Shown: positions 1 to 11,873 of the stretch, one piece after another
Numbering within the stretch: the stretch's first letter is position 1
Layout: every line of letters starts with the position of its first letter
Assembly (NCBI GenBank): GCA_964030785.1
Contig: OZ034971.1
Location: forward strand, 13,113,079-13,177,078
Direction of reading: 5' to 3'
DNA from: Siderastrea siderea
Taxonomy: Eukaryota; Cnidaria; Anthozoa; Scleractinia; Rhizangiidae
DNA: 64,000 nucleotides
Translations under genes and position numbers: made by a program
Notes under the pieces: model-generated
Databases searched by the model: none
Told to the model about the DNA's origin: nothing
Seen by the model: only the letters and a program-made list of their open reading frames with translations

Positions 1-600
1 CTATCTAACTGTTGCTTTTATTCAAGGTCTTCTAGTTAGGATTTTGTTACGTTGAAGAACTTTTTATCGTACTTTTCTCATACCACCTTGCATTATTATT
101 CTTTACTTGTTTAGTTACGTAATAGCTGAATTTTTAGACCTAAAATTTTTATTGTGATGGTTGCCCTTCGGCTGACAAATTAGGCAATACTTTTTATGAA
201 GACCTCTGACTAGTTATTTGTAATGTTTTGTAACCTTTGTTTGTTCATTTCATTAGCACCTTTTGTAAATACTTTGAATATAATGTAATGTTATGTAATC
301 TTTGGCTGACAAATTATGTATTATTGTTTACTTTCTGCGACCTTTGACAAGTTACTAGTAATGTTTTGTAATTGTAACCTTCATTAGCACTATTTCATTA
401 GCACTTTTTGTCCAATCCATTCATTATTACGTGACCTTAAGACTTCGCAATCTACCACCGTTTGTACACATATATATATGATCTTGTAACCGACCTAGCT
501 TTACCAAGTATTGTCCAATGTCAACCATACACTGAAGAAGCCCGAAGGGCGAAACGTTTATATTAAACATGGACCTGTGAGCGGTTTGCAGTTGACTTCC
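1..600. repeat. Penelope-like non-coding debris
   Basis: No convincing gene is present. Short phrases recur, such as TAATGTTTTGTAA near 219 and 358 and TTTCATTAGCAC near 248, 387 and 400. The stretch ends in a CTGAAGA...GAAACG segment at 532-556 of the kind found at Penelope-like element ends. I read it as decayed retroelement sequence. The assignment is tentative because no GIY-YIG or reverse-transcriptase coding remnant is visible here. Confidence 0.4.
532..556 (+). other. hammerhead-like core (CTGANGA...GAAAC)
   Basis: CTGAAGA is followed by a GCCC-GAA-GGGC hairpin and then GAAAC, which has the order of the hammerhead ribozyme core. Penelope-like elements are known to carry hammerhead motifs. 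One extra base sits between the core and stem II, so the canonical stem register is off by one and activity is doubtful. Confidence 0.3.
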
Positions 601-616
601 TTTTTCATTCAACTTA

Positions 617-792
617 TATATATATATATATACACCCGTTTTCAAAAACATTGCTACTTGAAAAATATATATACATATATACATCTTTTGTCTTCACAAC
701 GCGAAAACAAAAGAATAAATATGAAAACAAAAGGTATATATATATATATGTATAGATATTTTTCAAGTTGCAATGTTTTTGAAAACGGGTGT

Positions 793-858
<66 letters not shown>
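617..858. repeat. TA microsatellites with inverted repeat
   Basis: Long (TA)n tracts lie at about 617-631 and 791-854. An inverted repeat of roughly 48 bp (arms about 628-675 and 748-800, sharing CACCCGTTTTCAAAAACATT) suggests a small hairpin MITE. The TA tract runs up to the start codon of the P1 capsid-like gene. Confidence 0.7.
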
Positions 859-861
<3 letters not shown>

Positions 862-1812
862 GAAGACGGCGTTGTGATACAAAAGAGTCTTCGACCAACG
901 CATTACCTTAAAAATCTGGGTGCGATGAAGGCAGAGCGTGCTGTAAAGCGCATAACCTTTGACCGCACTGAGGCTAACCCTGGTGACAAAAAAACCTCTG
1001 GTGTGGCTGCTGAAAATAAACTGAACGATGTTTACGGTGACAAATATCGCATCCGCCTTGACCACGAAATCTTGACCGACCACGGTGTTTTCTATCCGCA
1101 GGCATTATACAGTGATCTTATGTTTGAGCTGACCCTCGCACCAGCCACGCAAGTCGTTAAGGGTTCTGATGCGTCCAAGCTAAATTATAGACTAACTAAC
1201 ATTCAACTAGAATACGAGATAATCCACGGCAAAGCTTTGGCGGATGAGGCTGAAAGCGTTTATAAAAGTGGCAAGGAGTTTGCCTATAATCACGTCATGC
1301 GGGAAGAAGTGGTCACATTTTCAAAAGGCGTCGATCAACGGTTGAACATTCGGGTCAATCCTCAGCGCCGATCGCTCAAGGCAATCCTTCTTCTCTTCAT
1401 TGAACCCTATACTGCAGGCGCTCGTGACTCAGAAAAATACTTCAACCCCGACATCATCAAAGTGAGCGTTACGGTGAACGGTTCGCCCAACAGGGTTTAC
1501 AACAACGGCATCGAGGGGAAAGACATGTTGGGAGAGATCAGCCGGTTCTTTGCAAATCGGAAAGGAAAAAACAACATGACTCTCACAAAGTTTTACACAG
1601 ACAACAAGCTTGGCCTGCTGATCGATTTGCGCTCCATGGAAGGCAACACTATGCATGGCAGCGGCACCCGTCTTGTGAACACCAAGGATGGTGTGCATCT
1701 TGAGATCGAAGGAAAGGCCTCTGGCTCTGGAAATTTGAAATGCCACGTGTACACCATCAGCGATGCTCAAATGAACATCATGGACACACAGCTAGAATCT
1801 GTGCAGTATTAA
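859..1812 (+). CDS. Polinton major-capsid-like protein (P1), N-terminally truncated
   Basis: This 317-aa protein resembles a large family of cnidarian proteins from Polinton-type elements that I believe are double jelly-roll major capsid proteins. The recognisable stretch begins near residue 57 (NDVYGDKYRIRLDHE) and includes a FEPY-like segment (LLLFIEPYTAGARDSEK, near residue 175). The family normally has a longer N-terminus. Here the ATG sits at the edge of a (TA)n tract, so the amino end seems to have been lost or replaced. The next gene, the ATPase, starts 5 bp after the stop, the usual neighbour for a capsid gene. The capsid role is inferred from family memory and context. Confidence 0.65.
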
Positions 1813-1817
1813 ATATA

Positions 1818-2375
1818 ATGGACCCTAACAACATTCCCTTCAACGCTCTTATAGTTGGGCCAACTAACTCAGGAAAAACAAAATACGTTGTTGACCAGCT
1901 GCGCGGTCCCTTTGGGCAAGTTTGACTACATTGTGCTAATATGCCCAACCTTCGTTTACAGTAAAACCTATGACGGTTTTGTGGACAAAGTTCCTTACAT
2001 TTTTGTGGTTAATTGCCAACAGGAGAAGGTTGAAAACTGGCTTAAACTGGCAGCTTCTTTTTTGAGAAAACAAACACGCTTATCATTTCGGACGACTGTG
2101 CTGCATCAAAAGACGTGAAAGGACGCACAAGCCAGCTGGTATCTCTTGGCTTCAGTGCACGATACGCAGGGATCAGTGTGTGGGTGCTGACACGGCAAAT
2201 CACTAGCATCGCAAAACCCTTTCGGGAAAATGTGGCGGCGCTTGTTCGCTTTTACACTCCATCGGGTAAGACCACAAAGGCTATCTTTGAAGATTACGCT
2301 GTCGAACTTTCTCACGAAAAGTACCAAGAGCTAACTGCACAACTAAAAAAACAAATTTTCATTCATCGTATTTAA
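1818..2375 (+). pseudogene. Packaging ATPase (FtsK/HerA-type), frameshifted (P1)
   Basis: A Walker A motif (GPTNSGKTK) lies near residues 14-22, starting at the ATG at 1818. A Walker B-like segment ending in two Asp (around 2080-2100) follows, then a C-terminal part with WVLTRQ and KPFRENVAALVRFY. In Polintons this ATPase pumps DNA into capsids. The opening frame stops at about 1925, the middle continues in another frame, and the tail (to 2375) returns to the first. At least two indels are therefore needed to explain it, near 1915 and 2055-2100. The gene is non-functional as read. Confidence 0.75.
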
Positions 2376-2424
2376 TCACAGGCATCCTTATGGAACTAAA
2401 AATAAAGTTAATAATATATAGACC

Positions 2425-2987
2425 ATGGCTGACGAACAGGCTGCACTCAATGAAGTAATGAACCTGCTTGAGGCAGACCCAGAAAGTTCCCCCCCCCCCC
2501 CCCCCCATCAGAATTGCCAATAAGCCTTCCCGTGAATAACACGTCCGCTCAACGTCAAAAGCTAGCCGTGCTTGTTTCCACTGGCAAATGTAAAGAGGCA
2601 ATCGGTGTCCAGCTAACGCATGACCAGGTGAAACGCCTTACGGAAAAGGATGTGGAAAAATACTATAAACGGTACGAGGCCTACACAGGCAGCAAGACTA
2701 CCGAGAGTTTGATGCAGAGGTTTTTGTTGCTTGTCAGCAAGGGAATTGGTATGGTCGTCGAAATTGATGATGTGGAAGCTCTGCGAGAAGACCTCTATCA
2801 AGACTACATGATCAACTCGGAATTGTCATCTTTGGCCGGCAATCTTGGGCTGCGCTGCGGTAGACTGGTAGCTGTTGCCAATGCTGTGTTAATTACAACA
2901 AAACATATTTGCACAGCAAAAAAAGTAGAACCTAGAAAAGAACCTGGTGAAGAACCTGACAAAGAACCTGTGAAGGAACTTGAATAA
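2425..2987 (+). pseudogene. P1 small virion-type protein, broken at an 18-C tract
   Basis: A reading frame starts at the ATG at 2425 (MADEQAALNEVMNLLEAD) and enters a run of 18 C (2489-2506). After it, the sensible frame (PISLPVNNTSAQRQKLA and on to 2987) is offset. The downstream part is about 155 aa, helical, and ends in a Lys/Glu/Pro repeat tail (KEPGEEPDKEPVKE). A one-base change in C-tract length would explain the break. This could be mutation, or homopolymer error in assembly. No function is recognised; order and neighbours match other Polinton virion genes. Confidence 0.6.
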
Positions 2988-3019
2988 GAACTTTGTAAAA
3001 ATATAATATGTATATAACC

Positions 3020-3527
3020 ATGGAAGCAAACGCCTCCGATGCGCCTGCTGTCACCCCTGAAGAAAAGCCCGCATCTGTCACCACTAAAAAAAAGGCCGCA
3101 TCTTTTACCCCTGACGAAAAGCCCGCATCTGTCACCACTGAAAAAAAAAAAAGAAACAAAGCCACCTAAAAACCCCGGTCGGATTGCGGCTGGGAAAAAA
3201 TTAGCGGAACATAACAGACGCGTGCGCGCAGCAAAAAAAAACAAGCCGCTGCTGCTGCTTCAGCAGCATCAGAAACAAAGGGCGCACCTGCTGATACACC
3301 CGCTACGGAACAAAACGAGAGCAATAACTGGCTACCTCATCCTTGGCGTTGGTGGTTTAATTATATCCGCTTTGGGTGTTTATTATCAACGCGAAGCGAT
3401 CATGACATCTTTTGCTAATCGGGCAGGCACGAACAGCACTCAAAAAAAAGAACCAAATTCGGAGGAAGACATTTCACCCCCTCCAACCAAGACTCTAAAA
3501 AGACCCACCATTCGGAAAATGGATTGA
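3020..3527 (+). pseudogene. P1 basic, low-complexity protein with one TM helix, frameshifted
   Basis: It starts MEANASDAPAVTPEEKPAS at 3020, with TPEEKPAS/TPDEKPAS repeats, and breaks at an A-rich run near 3140-3153. The following frame has GRIAAGKKLAEHNRRVRAA, then apparently another shift in the CTG/GCA repeat near 3245-3265. A single membrane helix (GYLILGVGGLIISALGVYY) falls at about 3331-3390, followed by a charged tail. It is probably a membrane or virion protein of the element. Homopolymer breaks again dominate. Confidence 0.5.
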
Positions 3528-3587
3528 AAACATATTTACGGGTTGATGTAACACAAGCGGCGCAATGCTGATTAATTCATATTTTTT

Positions 3588-3694
<107 letters not shown>

Positions 3695-6074
3695 AAAAAC
3701 TGGACTAGGTATATTGGGTTTCTAGCTTTTTGATTGGCTGAAGGGAGCTAGGCTATCAGCTCATATACCTGCTGCGACCATATATGGTCAATGAACACTC
3801 AAAAATAAAATGAACAAAGTGAGCTGAAAGTTTTTTCCTCGCGAGCAACCCTGCGGAAAAATGGACGAGAAAAATCACTTGGCAGTGGATTTAAATTAAG
3901 TAGAAATTCCAACGGCGTCACCAACAAGCATCACCAACAGCGTCGTCCAACACAAGTCAAAATTGTTTGAAGAAACTATGCAGAAATAGAAATTTAAGCA
4001 TTATAAGCGTTGTGTTTACAATTAATTTCTTTCATCGATCGTCACGTCGATCATTAAAATTGAACAAACGGTAGCTTTGATCAGGAAGGCTTTCCAATTC
4101 AAAACATCAAGACAAGACAAAACAAAACACAGTGAAATGGAGCAGGAGCAATTCATGATAAAAACTATCACACATTCACGGCGAGTCTGTGCGAAAATCA
4201 AGAAGCAGTCTAAACAAGTACTAAACAAACAACAGCTGCAAACTACCAAGAAGGAAGGAAGGGCGAGATATTGTTTCGGCTTTAACACGCAAAATTGACA
4301 CTGGTTTATCTGCACTCGTTATAGCTCTGTGTTCCAACAGGTCCAAATGCTCAGGTAGAAATCGGATGCCATGTAAACGGAGTTGAATTGCTTTTCCAGT
4401 TGTTTGAATGTTGTTTTTACCATTTCGTCCGCAACCCCTAAACCGAGAACAACTGCATTTTGTGCTTTGCGTTTAACAAACCGACTATGATGGTGAATGC
4501 TAACGTTCCTCGCTAGAGTAATCTTGCTTCTGAGCTGCATAGAAATTACCTCTTCAAGTTCAAATTAGTTCTTCAGTTCGATCCATACACGCACATGATG
4601 GCTCCGTTGTGCGAACGGATTACAAACTTGTTCCGTTTCAACTCCAGCAGCTAATATGGTGAAATTGTATAGCCTCAGTCCGCTTTGAGCGATGATTACA
4701 ACGTTTCAGGAAGAATCAAACATGTACCATATTTCAGAGCCAATAATTAGAAGATTTTTTTCCCAAAACTTGTGCCACTTTGTTCACTGTCGAGCAGTTT
4801 TCATTGATTCATTCAGCTTTGCAGTGAAACGCTGCAACACTTGGCAAGGTTTTGGCGCCTTTTTCGTTCAGTCATGTGATCGATTCTTGTTCCCTTTTTA
4901 TCTCTTTTCACATTTTCCCCGCTCTTTCTTGATTTTTTTACTGAAATAGTGGATTAACGGCCGCGTGTTTTTTGATCGATTCGCTGAATTAGCAGTTGGT
5001 AATAAACAACCCCATGTGCAGTACGAAACCAAAATTTATAGGCTCGAAAACACAACACTCACTTGATCTAGAATAGTTAGAATTTCTAACTTTCGAATAA
5101 AATACACCAGTTGTCTAAGAATTAGCCAAAAATACAATCTTGAAGTCAAAATTTTGAAAATTTACGCAAGAGATTCACATGTTGTCTCGCGCGTGAAATC
5201 AAACCACAACAGAGGATTTGTGTCTGTTTAGGTCAGATTACTATTTTTCGAAATTTCATGAACGAAGATTCGCAGAAGAGGAGACAGTAAGCTTTTCTAA
5301 ATAACACATTTATTAATGCACGCCTTTATTCGTTTCTGAAAACCAAACGCGTTCAATTCTATCTTCGAGGGAAGCTACGCGCAAGCGATTTCGCTCGATG
5401 TGCAAGTTATTTTGAAGAGCATTTACTGATGCGAACTGTGCACGTTTTTCAAAACTTTTACGAAAACTTTAAGAAATACAAAGAATCCTTCAATTAAGAA
5501 GTTATTTCGGTAAAAATTTACAATCAAATGTGTAATTTACTCTACCGTAGACTCGTAGAAGTGCTTGAGCATTTCCCAGAAAGTCCGCAGTTCGAAAAAT
5601 CTCTTGCGATGGAAGATTGTCCTTCGCTTTGACAAAACGGCTGTTCGTCCTCGAAAGATGTTTTCTTCGCTCTGAAAGCTCTAAATTCCATCGCTTAACT
5701 TGTCAAGTGTTCCTTAGAGCTTCTTCTTTCGATTTTTAAGTTTCAAAAGGTAATCCTTCCTTCCGAGAGTGAGATATTGCCATCTTGAAAATTCACGCGT
5801 GAAGAGCACGGCAGCCATTTTGAGTGAAATGTGATCTTCTTGGAGAGTGACAAGAAGTCTTCCCTTCTAGGACCCCCTCAAGCCTTCAAATATATGCGCA
5901 GTTGGTGGATTCTGATTGGTTGAACATTCCCAAAGACAACTAGGACAAAAGGGGACCAAAAAAGCCTTTCTAGGGGAGGCTGGGGCCAAAAGCAAACACG
6001 CGCAAAATCAAGGCCGGCTCAGGCCGGCACGGCCGTTAATGAGTTAAGTTTTTAAAAAAACAGTTATTCCACTC

Positions 6075-6158
6075 GGGCTTGCTGGATATCAAATGATTAT
6101 AACCAACTCGGCGCTACGCGCCTCGTTGGTTATCTATCATTTGATATCCAGCGCGCCC
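6075..6158. mobile_element. Hairpin MITE remnant
   Basis: Arms GCTGGATATCAAATGAT... and its reverse complement ending GATATCCAGC flank a 17-base GC-rich loop containing GGCGCTACGCGCC. Near-perfect hairpins of this kind are typical of short non-autonomous DNA elements. Confidence 0.7.
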
Positions 6159-6186
6159 TCGTAGAATAATTGTTAAATATATATAT

Positions 6187-6187
6187 A

Positions 6188-6234
<47 letters not shown>
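6187..6234. repeat. (TA)n microsatellite at P1 promoter
   Basis: A TA tract ends with TATATAGACC directly before the ATG at 6239, the same arrangement as upstream of other P1 genes. Confidence 0.9.
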
Positions 6235-6237
<3 letters not shown>

Positions 6238-6238
6238 C

Positions 6239-6463
6239 ATGTCGTCTAACAACAAGCTCGTCAAAACTGTTCTCGATGCGACCACACTTACTGGCCTTGC
6301 CGCTAGCATTGGCTGGGTCGCAAAAGAAGCCGTTAAAGAAAATTTTATCTCTGACCCTAGCAGCAATGCAATGGACTACGTTAAATTCACCGCCGTCATG
6401 GCTAGAAGTATTGCGCTGAAGCAATACCTTGAAGCCCACAAAATTCTCCCAGATAATGTTTGA
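6239..6463 (+). CDS. P1 small membrane-type protein (74 aa)
   Basis: A short intact ORF with a central small-residue, weakly hydrophobic segment (TTLTGLAASIGWVAKEA, about residues 19-35) and a C-terminal helix (ALKQYLEAHKILPDNV). It precedes the next P1 gene by 14 bp. It has the size and position of small conserved Polinton virion proteins, but I cannot assign a function. Confidence 0.6.
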   Translation: MSSNNKLVKTVLDATTLTGLAASIGWVAKEAVKENFISDPSSNAMDYVKFTAVMARSIALKQYLEAHKILPDNV

Positions 6464-6477
6464 ATAATATATATACA

Positions 6478-6909
6478 ATGGCAAGTGTTGCTATTATGGC
6501 GGGCGGAGCTCTGCTCAACGCTGTTGTTTTTATTGGCGGTAATTATCTCGCGCGTTTTCTATCTGGTGATGATCCAAAAGCCTCCGTCGAAGAAACAATA
6601 AGACATGATAAAGCCCTGGAGGCTTACCAAGCTGCCTACGCCAAATATCAAAAACAAAGAACTAAGCTGCCTGACTGGATTGAAACTCAGCACGAAATCA
6701 AAGAGCAGACCAAGCAGAACTTTACGAATACAGATTACGCTTTCACACTTTATAACCAGGTCCACCAACAGGACCAACTCACGGTGCCTCAAGAGCCAAA
6801 GTTTTCTGACTTTTACCAACCCAGCGAGCAGCAAAAGCAAGGTGAGGTAGTTTTCGTTGGTGCCGGCGCTCCGCTTGCTCTTGGATACGCTGCTTTTAGA
6901 TTCCTATAA
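6478..6909 (+). CDS. P1 143-aa protein with hydrophobic ends
   Basis: It starts at ATG 6478, preceded by TATATATACA. The N-terminus is hydrophobic (MASVAIMAGGALLNAVVFIGG), the middle is charged and helical, followed by a QPSEQQKQGE stretch, and the C-terminus is hydrophobic again (VVFVGAGAPLALGYAAFRFL). The layout suggests a membrane-associated virion or entry-type structural protein, but no named family is recognised. The ORF is intact, unlike its neighbours. Confidence 0.6.
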   Translation: MASVAIMAGGALLNAVVFIGGNYLARFLSGDDPKASVEETIRHDKALEAYQAAYAKYQKQRTKLPDWIETQHEIKEQTKQNFTNTDYAFTLYNQVHQQDQLTVPQEPKFSDFYQPSEQQKQGEVVFVGAGAPLALGYAAFRFL

Positions 6910-6938
6910 TTTTGAAAACAAAATTATAAATATATACG

Positions 6939-7870
6939 ATGGATGCAAAACTTGCTAAGGTGTATTACAGCCCGCAAGGGTATTGGAGAGGTATAGCCGC
7001 TATAAAAAAGTTAGCCCAGGCTGCAAAAGTTTCTGAAGATGCCACAAAGAAGTGGTTAATTAAGCAAGCCATTTGGCAAATATATCTTCCAGCTCCAAAG
7101 CGTATTCCTCGCCCCAAATTTGATGTTTCAACGCCAAACTATGTTCACCAAGCGGATCTTCTTTTTTACCACACGACACCCTGGGTCGTGGTCGAGGACG
7201 AAAAACTTACAAATATGCTTTGACAGTCGTCGATATTGCCAGCCGTTTCAAAGAAGCTGAGCCTTTGAGCTCGAAAGAGTCTGCTGAAGTTGCGAGCGCT
7301 TTTCAAAAAATTTACCAACGCGGCCCTTTGAAATGACCCCAGTTACTTCAGGTTGACCCTGGCCGTGAGTTTATGGGCGCTGTCACCAAAGAAATGGGAA
7401 AAAACAAAACTGCTATTCGGCGCGGGCGCACTGAAATTCACCGGGACCAGGCCATTGTTGAAAGATTCAACCACACCCTGGCTGAACGCCTGTTCGGGCA
7501 TCAGTATGCCGTCGAAATGCGCCTACCCGAGGGACAGCGGTCCACTGCTTGGGTCAAAAGATTGCCTGAAGGTTGTTTCTGCTTTGAATAATGAAGTCAC
7601 CAGTCTTATCGGGAAAAAACCCGCTGAAGCCATCAAAGAAAAAGCTGTGTATTGCAAACCTTCAACCCCTTATTTAAGACCTGTCGGAAAGAACGAAAAA
7701 AAGCTCCCCTCCGGTGTGACTGTTCGCTATCTCTACCAACCTGGTGAACTTGAAGGGGGTGGCAGAAGAGCCACAGACCCGATCTGGTCTTTGAAGGTGT
7801 TCAATATTGAAAGATCTATCACAAAACCTAACGAACCGGTTTTGTATTACTTACGCAATTGACCGAAACG
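6939..7870 (+). pseudogene. Retroviral-type integrase (rve), frameshifted (P1)
   Basis: The N-terminus begins MDAKLAKVYYSPQGYWRG. The DDE core is spread over different frames: the first Asp in HQADLLF (about 7150), the second in QVDPGREFMG (about 7346-7375), and the Glu in AIVERFNHTLAERL (about 7451-7492). The C-terminal region continues to about 7862. Breaks lie near 7190-7225, 7340 and 7565. Integrase joins Polinton DNA to the host genome; this copy cannot be made as read. It is convergent with the PolB remnant. Confidence 0.8.
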
Positions 7871-7939
7871 AGGTTTTGTTCGCGAGGAACTGCTTGTTGT
7901 TCCCCTGATACCGAACTCCCACCTAGCTAAGGCTAACCA

Positions 7940-10900
7940 AGTAGATGTGATATTCTATAGGCTCTGTGTGAATACCATCTGGCAACACCCACCGCTTGTC
8001 ATAATACGCACTCAGACCGAGTTTGTGTTGCTGATATGTGCACATGGTTCCTTTTACCATACGGAAACCTCGGTTTGTGGCTTTATCTTACCCTCCGTTT
8101 AGCGCCCGTTCGTATCTTTCCCACGTTAGATTGTTTTGCCTTTGTGATACACCCTTGGACGATATTTTAATTTTGCTTTTCTCGTCATTTTCCATGTAAT
8201 AGCACTTGCTACAGAGGGCTATTCCGCGATTACCTTGAAACTCTAGCTTGATAAGTCCTGGCTCGTGATCACTCCATTTATCCCAAGCAAAGCTTCAAAC
8301 TCATCAAAGCGCTCAAGTCGGATCGAGCGTTTCGTGCGAGAGTGCAAAGTAAAGACTGTCGGTGTCCATCTGGAGTAGCTCAAAATATCTTCTGTCTACG
8401 AAGTAATCCAGACAGTCATAATAAAACTTTAGCATACGCAACTTAGCCAACTGATATACAACAATTCCGATTTGAAAAGGACGGTTAATCGTAACCTTTT
8501 CTTTTCTAAACTCGATCTCAAACGCGTCCCCGATCTCCTCCACATCATCGAACCACACGGACCCTTTCGCTCTGTCGACCTTTCCCTGATCCTTTGTGTA
8601 AATAACCCTTGTTTGCCGCTCTACAACCTCCATTAACTTACCGTATGCACTATTACCCAACAGTTTAAACACTTCTGCGAGCAGGGCTTTATCTGGATCA
8701 GAGTCCCCTTCGCGCCTATTCTCTGTGACTTGCTGAACAAACCAGGAGAAGATTTTTTGTGGTTCATAGTCGATTGTGCGGTACACTGCTGTGATCTTAA
8801 GCCCGTGATCGAGCCGGAGTACCAAGATTTTCTTTGCAGAAAGCAGACCTAGAGGCTTTTTTTTGTCCTGGAAACGCGGTTCGATTGGTTTTCCTCAAAT
8901 ACGTTTTCATATGCTCTGGAATCGCCTTATTTGGGACGATGTTGTTTTGAAACAAAGGAGGAAATTCTTCAAATTTGTCCCACAACTTGTTTGGTACCGA
9001 TATGTCTACCTCCGCAAAGCCAAACCATTGTTTTGTCTTCAACCGGTTTTCAAACTCTGCAACAGCTTCGGAGGGATAAGGGTAAACTACAATCTTTTCC
9101 TTACCGCAGGGCATTTCTTGGAGCATGGTACTAGGATATAAAGCGTTGGCGTCGTAGCCAAGCACTCGCTGGCCCAGGCGCACGTCTTCGTACTTGTGCG
9201 ATCGTATCTTTATTTTACCAGCCTCATGCTTTCTTGTGAAAACCTGACTCGGGCCGCCAACGACAGCGTCGTTTAACATGTCATATGCCTCTCTTTCTGG
9301 GGCGTACAACTCGGGTGCGTCGCGTTTGCCTGAAGTACCTCGCAAAAGGTATTTCAACGACACATCTGGAAGAGAAACTGCGTCTTTAAAAATGTCAATA
9401 CTAAGGGTCGCGTAAAAATCTCTAATTTTTTCTAAAGATTCCAGAAACGGACCCACATCCAGATTATTATAATATTCCAACCAGTGGGCAAATGTTACCA
9501 TACCACGCTCATGAAATACGCGCTCACACTCTTCAAATTCTTCAGGCGACAAGACAAACTTGTTTTTAGTTTTGAAAACCAACACCTATAAAGTGGTAAA
9601 CCTTCATAATCTAGTTTGTCTGCGCTGTCAAACTACTCGTATGGCAGCCAAGATTTTGTCTGACCGCTTCCATATGTTTTAACCCATTTTTCGTAGCTTG
9701 TGCCTGGACCCAAATAATTAATAATGTCAAAGAATTTGAAATTGGGTGTGGTCAAAAACATGATCTTCTCTTGTTTCTTGGCAACAGTCACATTGTTTTC
9801 ATTTTCAACATGGGTTGTAAAATACTTTTTAATCAAAATTAAGTCATACTTACCTGAGTTAAAACCAACCACGGGGATCTGTTTGCACCATTCATTCATA
9901 GCCAATTGTTGTTTCTTCGGTAACAACTCAAAATGTGTCGGGATGTATTTTTGTTTCATGTCTTCCCTCAAAACTTCGCCTCGCCTTACAATTGCTTCCC
10001 AAAACTTCCGTACCAATTCTTGTGGGTGTTTCGAACAAATGTGTTCAGGTTCTCTGTTGAGTGTGTCAGCCAATGATACAGACACGGGGATGTGCTCGTT
10101 TTCAAATACAAGATCCTTTGTTGCTACAGTTCTTTTTGTCGGATCTTGAAAGGATTCAAAATCGAATATAATTGATATACTTGGTAAACGATCATTCCAC
10201 CAAGATCGGGGGCGTTCATGCTCCCAACGGACAACCAATTTATAACCAGCTGTACCTATTTCACTATTTCTACGAAGTGTCATTTGATAGGCTTTTTCGC
10301 GGGTTATCGGGACCATACAACCTTTTCCCTTCTGTTCGCAAATAACAAACTCTCCTTCCTTAGGTGAAGGATAACATTTTCGACAGCCATGAAAATGACA
10401 ACCATGATATTGAAATACGGTTTTACTTTCGGGATGGTAACCGTCAACAGGATGTTTGGCAATAACCCGCTCGCCTCCATGCCCACAAGCGTGGTGGTGT
10501 ATGTGGATTCCACGCTGTCTAGACTCATATTCTAACCAACAACAAGCTTTTATACCAAACCTTCCTTCCGGAAAGAACGAGCGTTCGAACAAGGATTCGG
10601 AGACAAAGATTTTTTCTCCGGGACACTTAATTTTGGTTTGACCGTTTGTGCACCTTTCAGCGTAACGCAAAAGACTACATGATTGTGTAAATCTTGCATC
10701 ACAGTGAGCACATGCATAAGTGCTTGTAGCCTTTTCCAGGTCAGTAATCAAAAACGCATGTGCTTCAAAAATACCAATTGTCATGGGTGGGTTTTTTCTT
10801 CTTTTTCCTCATCATCTTTAAACCAACCCTTTAACGCAAAAACTCCCTCCGGTGATACATCATACACAATAATTTCTTGATTAAAATATTTAGCAGTTAA

Positions 10901-11719
10901 TGGAATATGTTGAAATTCTACGATTTCATTCGGAATGACGTGCACTCTGAAAAATTCAGTCTCAAGTGTTCTTGTATTTCTCAGATTATGTTGTTTATGA
11001 GCTCCATAATGTACTGCTAAACATCGAAACACACAGAGATTATCATCAAAATTATCAAAAGCAATTAATCCCTTCTTAGTGCGCAACCAATTTGGTAAGC
11101 AACCCTCTCCAACCTGCAACGGTTGTTGGTCAAAAATAATTTTAATTTGGACCGAAAAATGTTTTTCAAACACAAATTTTGTGCTCGGTCGGTTAATGTT
11201 TTCACCTTCCAACCGACTTTCTTCTTGCTGTTCCAACCATATTTTTGCGTTATCATAAGTAACAAACCAAGGACTTTTCTGTCTATCTTGTATCCAAACA
11301 AGGGTTTTGTTCGTTTCTAGATTTTTTAAAAGATAGGTGTAAGAATAATTTATTTTAAAAATGTTGTGACCAGACTCACGAATTTTATTTATCATCTGTG
11401 GGACTAACAAATTATTAAGATTAGCAAGAAATTGCCATTTAATAACTTGTCTAACTCGATCTTCAATAACATTATTATGATTTGCAATTTCAAACCAATT
11501 GCAGTTGATGGGAATATCTGGAACGTAATTCTCGTTCAAAGGATCAAATTGTTCAAGAAATTGTTGTCTTCTACGAGCCTTTCCTGTAGGAGGTGGGCGT
11601 ATGGATTGATACAACCCTGGAGTTAATGGCGGCGGAAGCTTTTCTTGCTCCTCTGCGGTTAATGCCGCATCAAAAATTTGTTTTTGTGCTGAAGTAACAG
11701 GAAACGAGCCTTTTGACAT
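7940..11719 (-). pseudogene. Protein-primed family B DNA polymerase, multiply frameshifted (P1)
   Basis: Four main blocks are seen on the minus strand. The first (11719-10781) is the N-terminal 312 aa. The second (10784-9633) has a Cys/His zinc-finger pair (CAHCDARF), a DGYHPESKTVF nuclease-like motif and an exonuclease-type segment (FDFESF; VVGFNSGKYD). The third (9585-about 8860) has Pol motif A (YDANALYPS). The fourth (about 8825-8313) has motif B (KLLGNSAYGKL) and motif C (MDTDSLY). Decayed C-terminal sequence continues to about 7940. Breaks lie near 10785 (A/C tract), 9600, 8855 (T8 run) and 8320. It replicated the element by protein priming in its intact state. Confidence 0.85.
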
Positions 11720-11745
11720 CGTCGTTATATATACATATATATTAC
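11720..11745 (-). promoter_or_regulatory. P1 PolB promoter-like TATATATA
   Basis: On the minus strand, TATATATGTATATATAACGACG precedes the PolB ATG by a few bases, matching the TATATATA-N3-6-ATG pattern at other P1 genes. Confidence 0.45.
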
Positions 11746-11867
11746 TTCAGAAATATAACACAATAACACCATTATTACGTCTATTACGCTCGCACAACAC
11801 AGTGCCAGTGCCAGTGTATACATAGGAAACACATTTCTTTAATTGAAAATTATTTTGCTCCCGATCT

Positions 11868-11873
11868 TGCCCT
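11868..11873. repeat. Target site duplication TGCCCT, left
   Basis: TGCCCT directly precedes the left end of P2 and is repeated exactly at 34600-34605 after its right end. A six-base duplication is the known hallmark of Polinton integration. Confidence 0.93.

Noticed and set aside
427..1083. Several TA-rich ORFs (YIYIYI proteins)
   Set aside because: They are translations of (TA)n microsatellites and the shadow strand of the P1 capsid-like gene.
4022..4949. Short ORFs in the P1 insert
   Set aside because: They have no family, conserved motif or promoter; the frames are short and overlapping.
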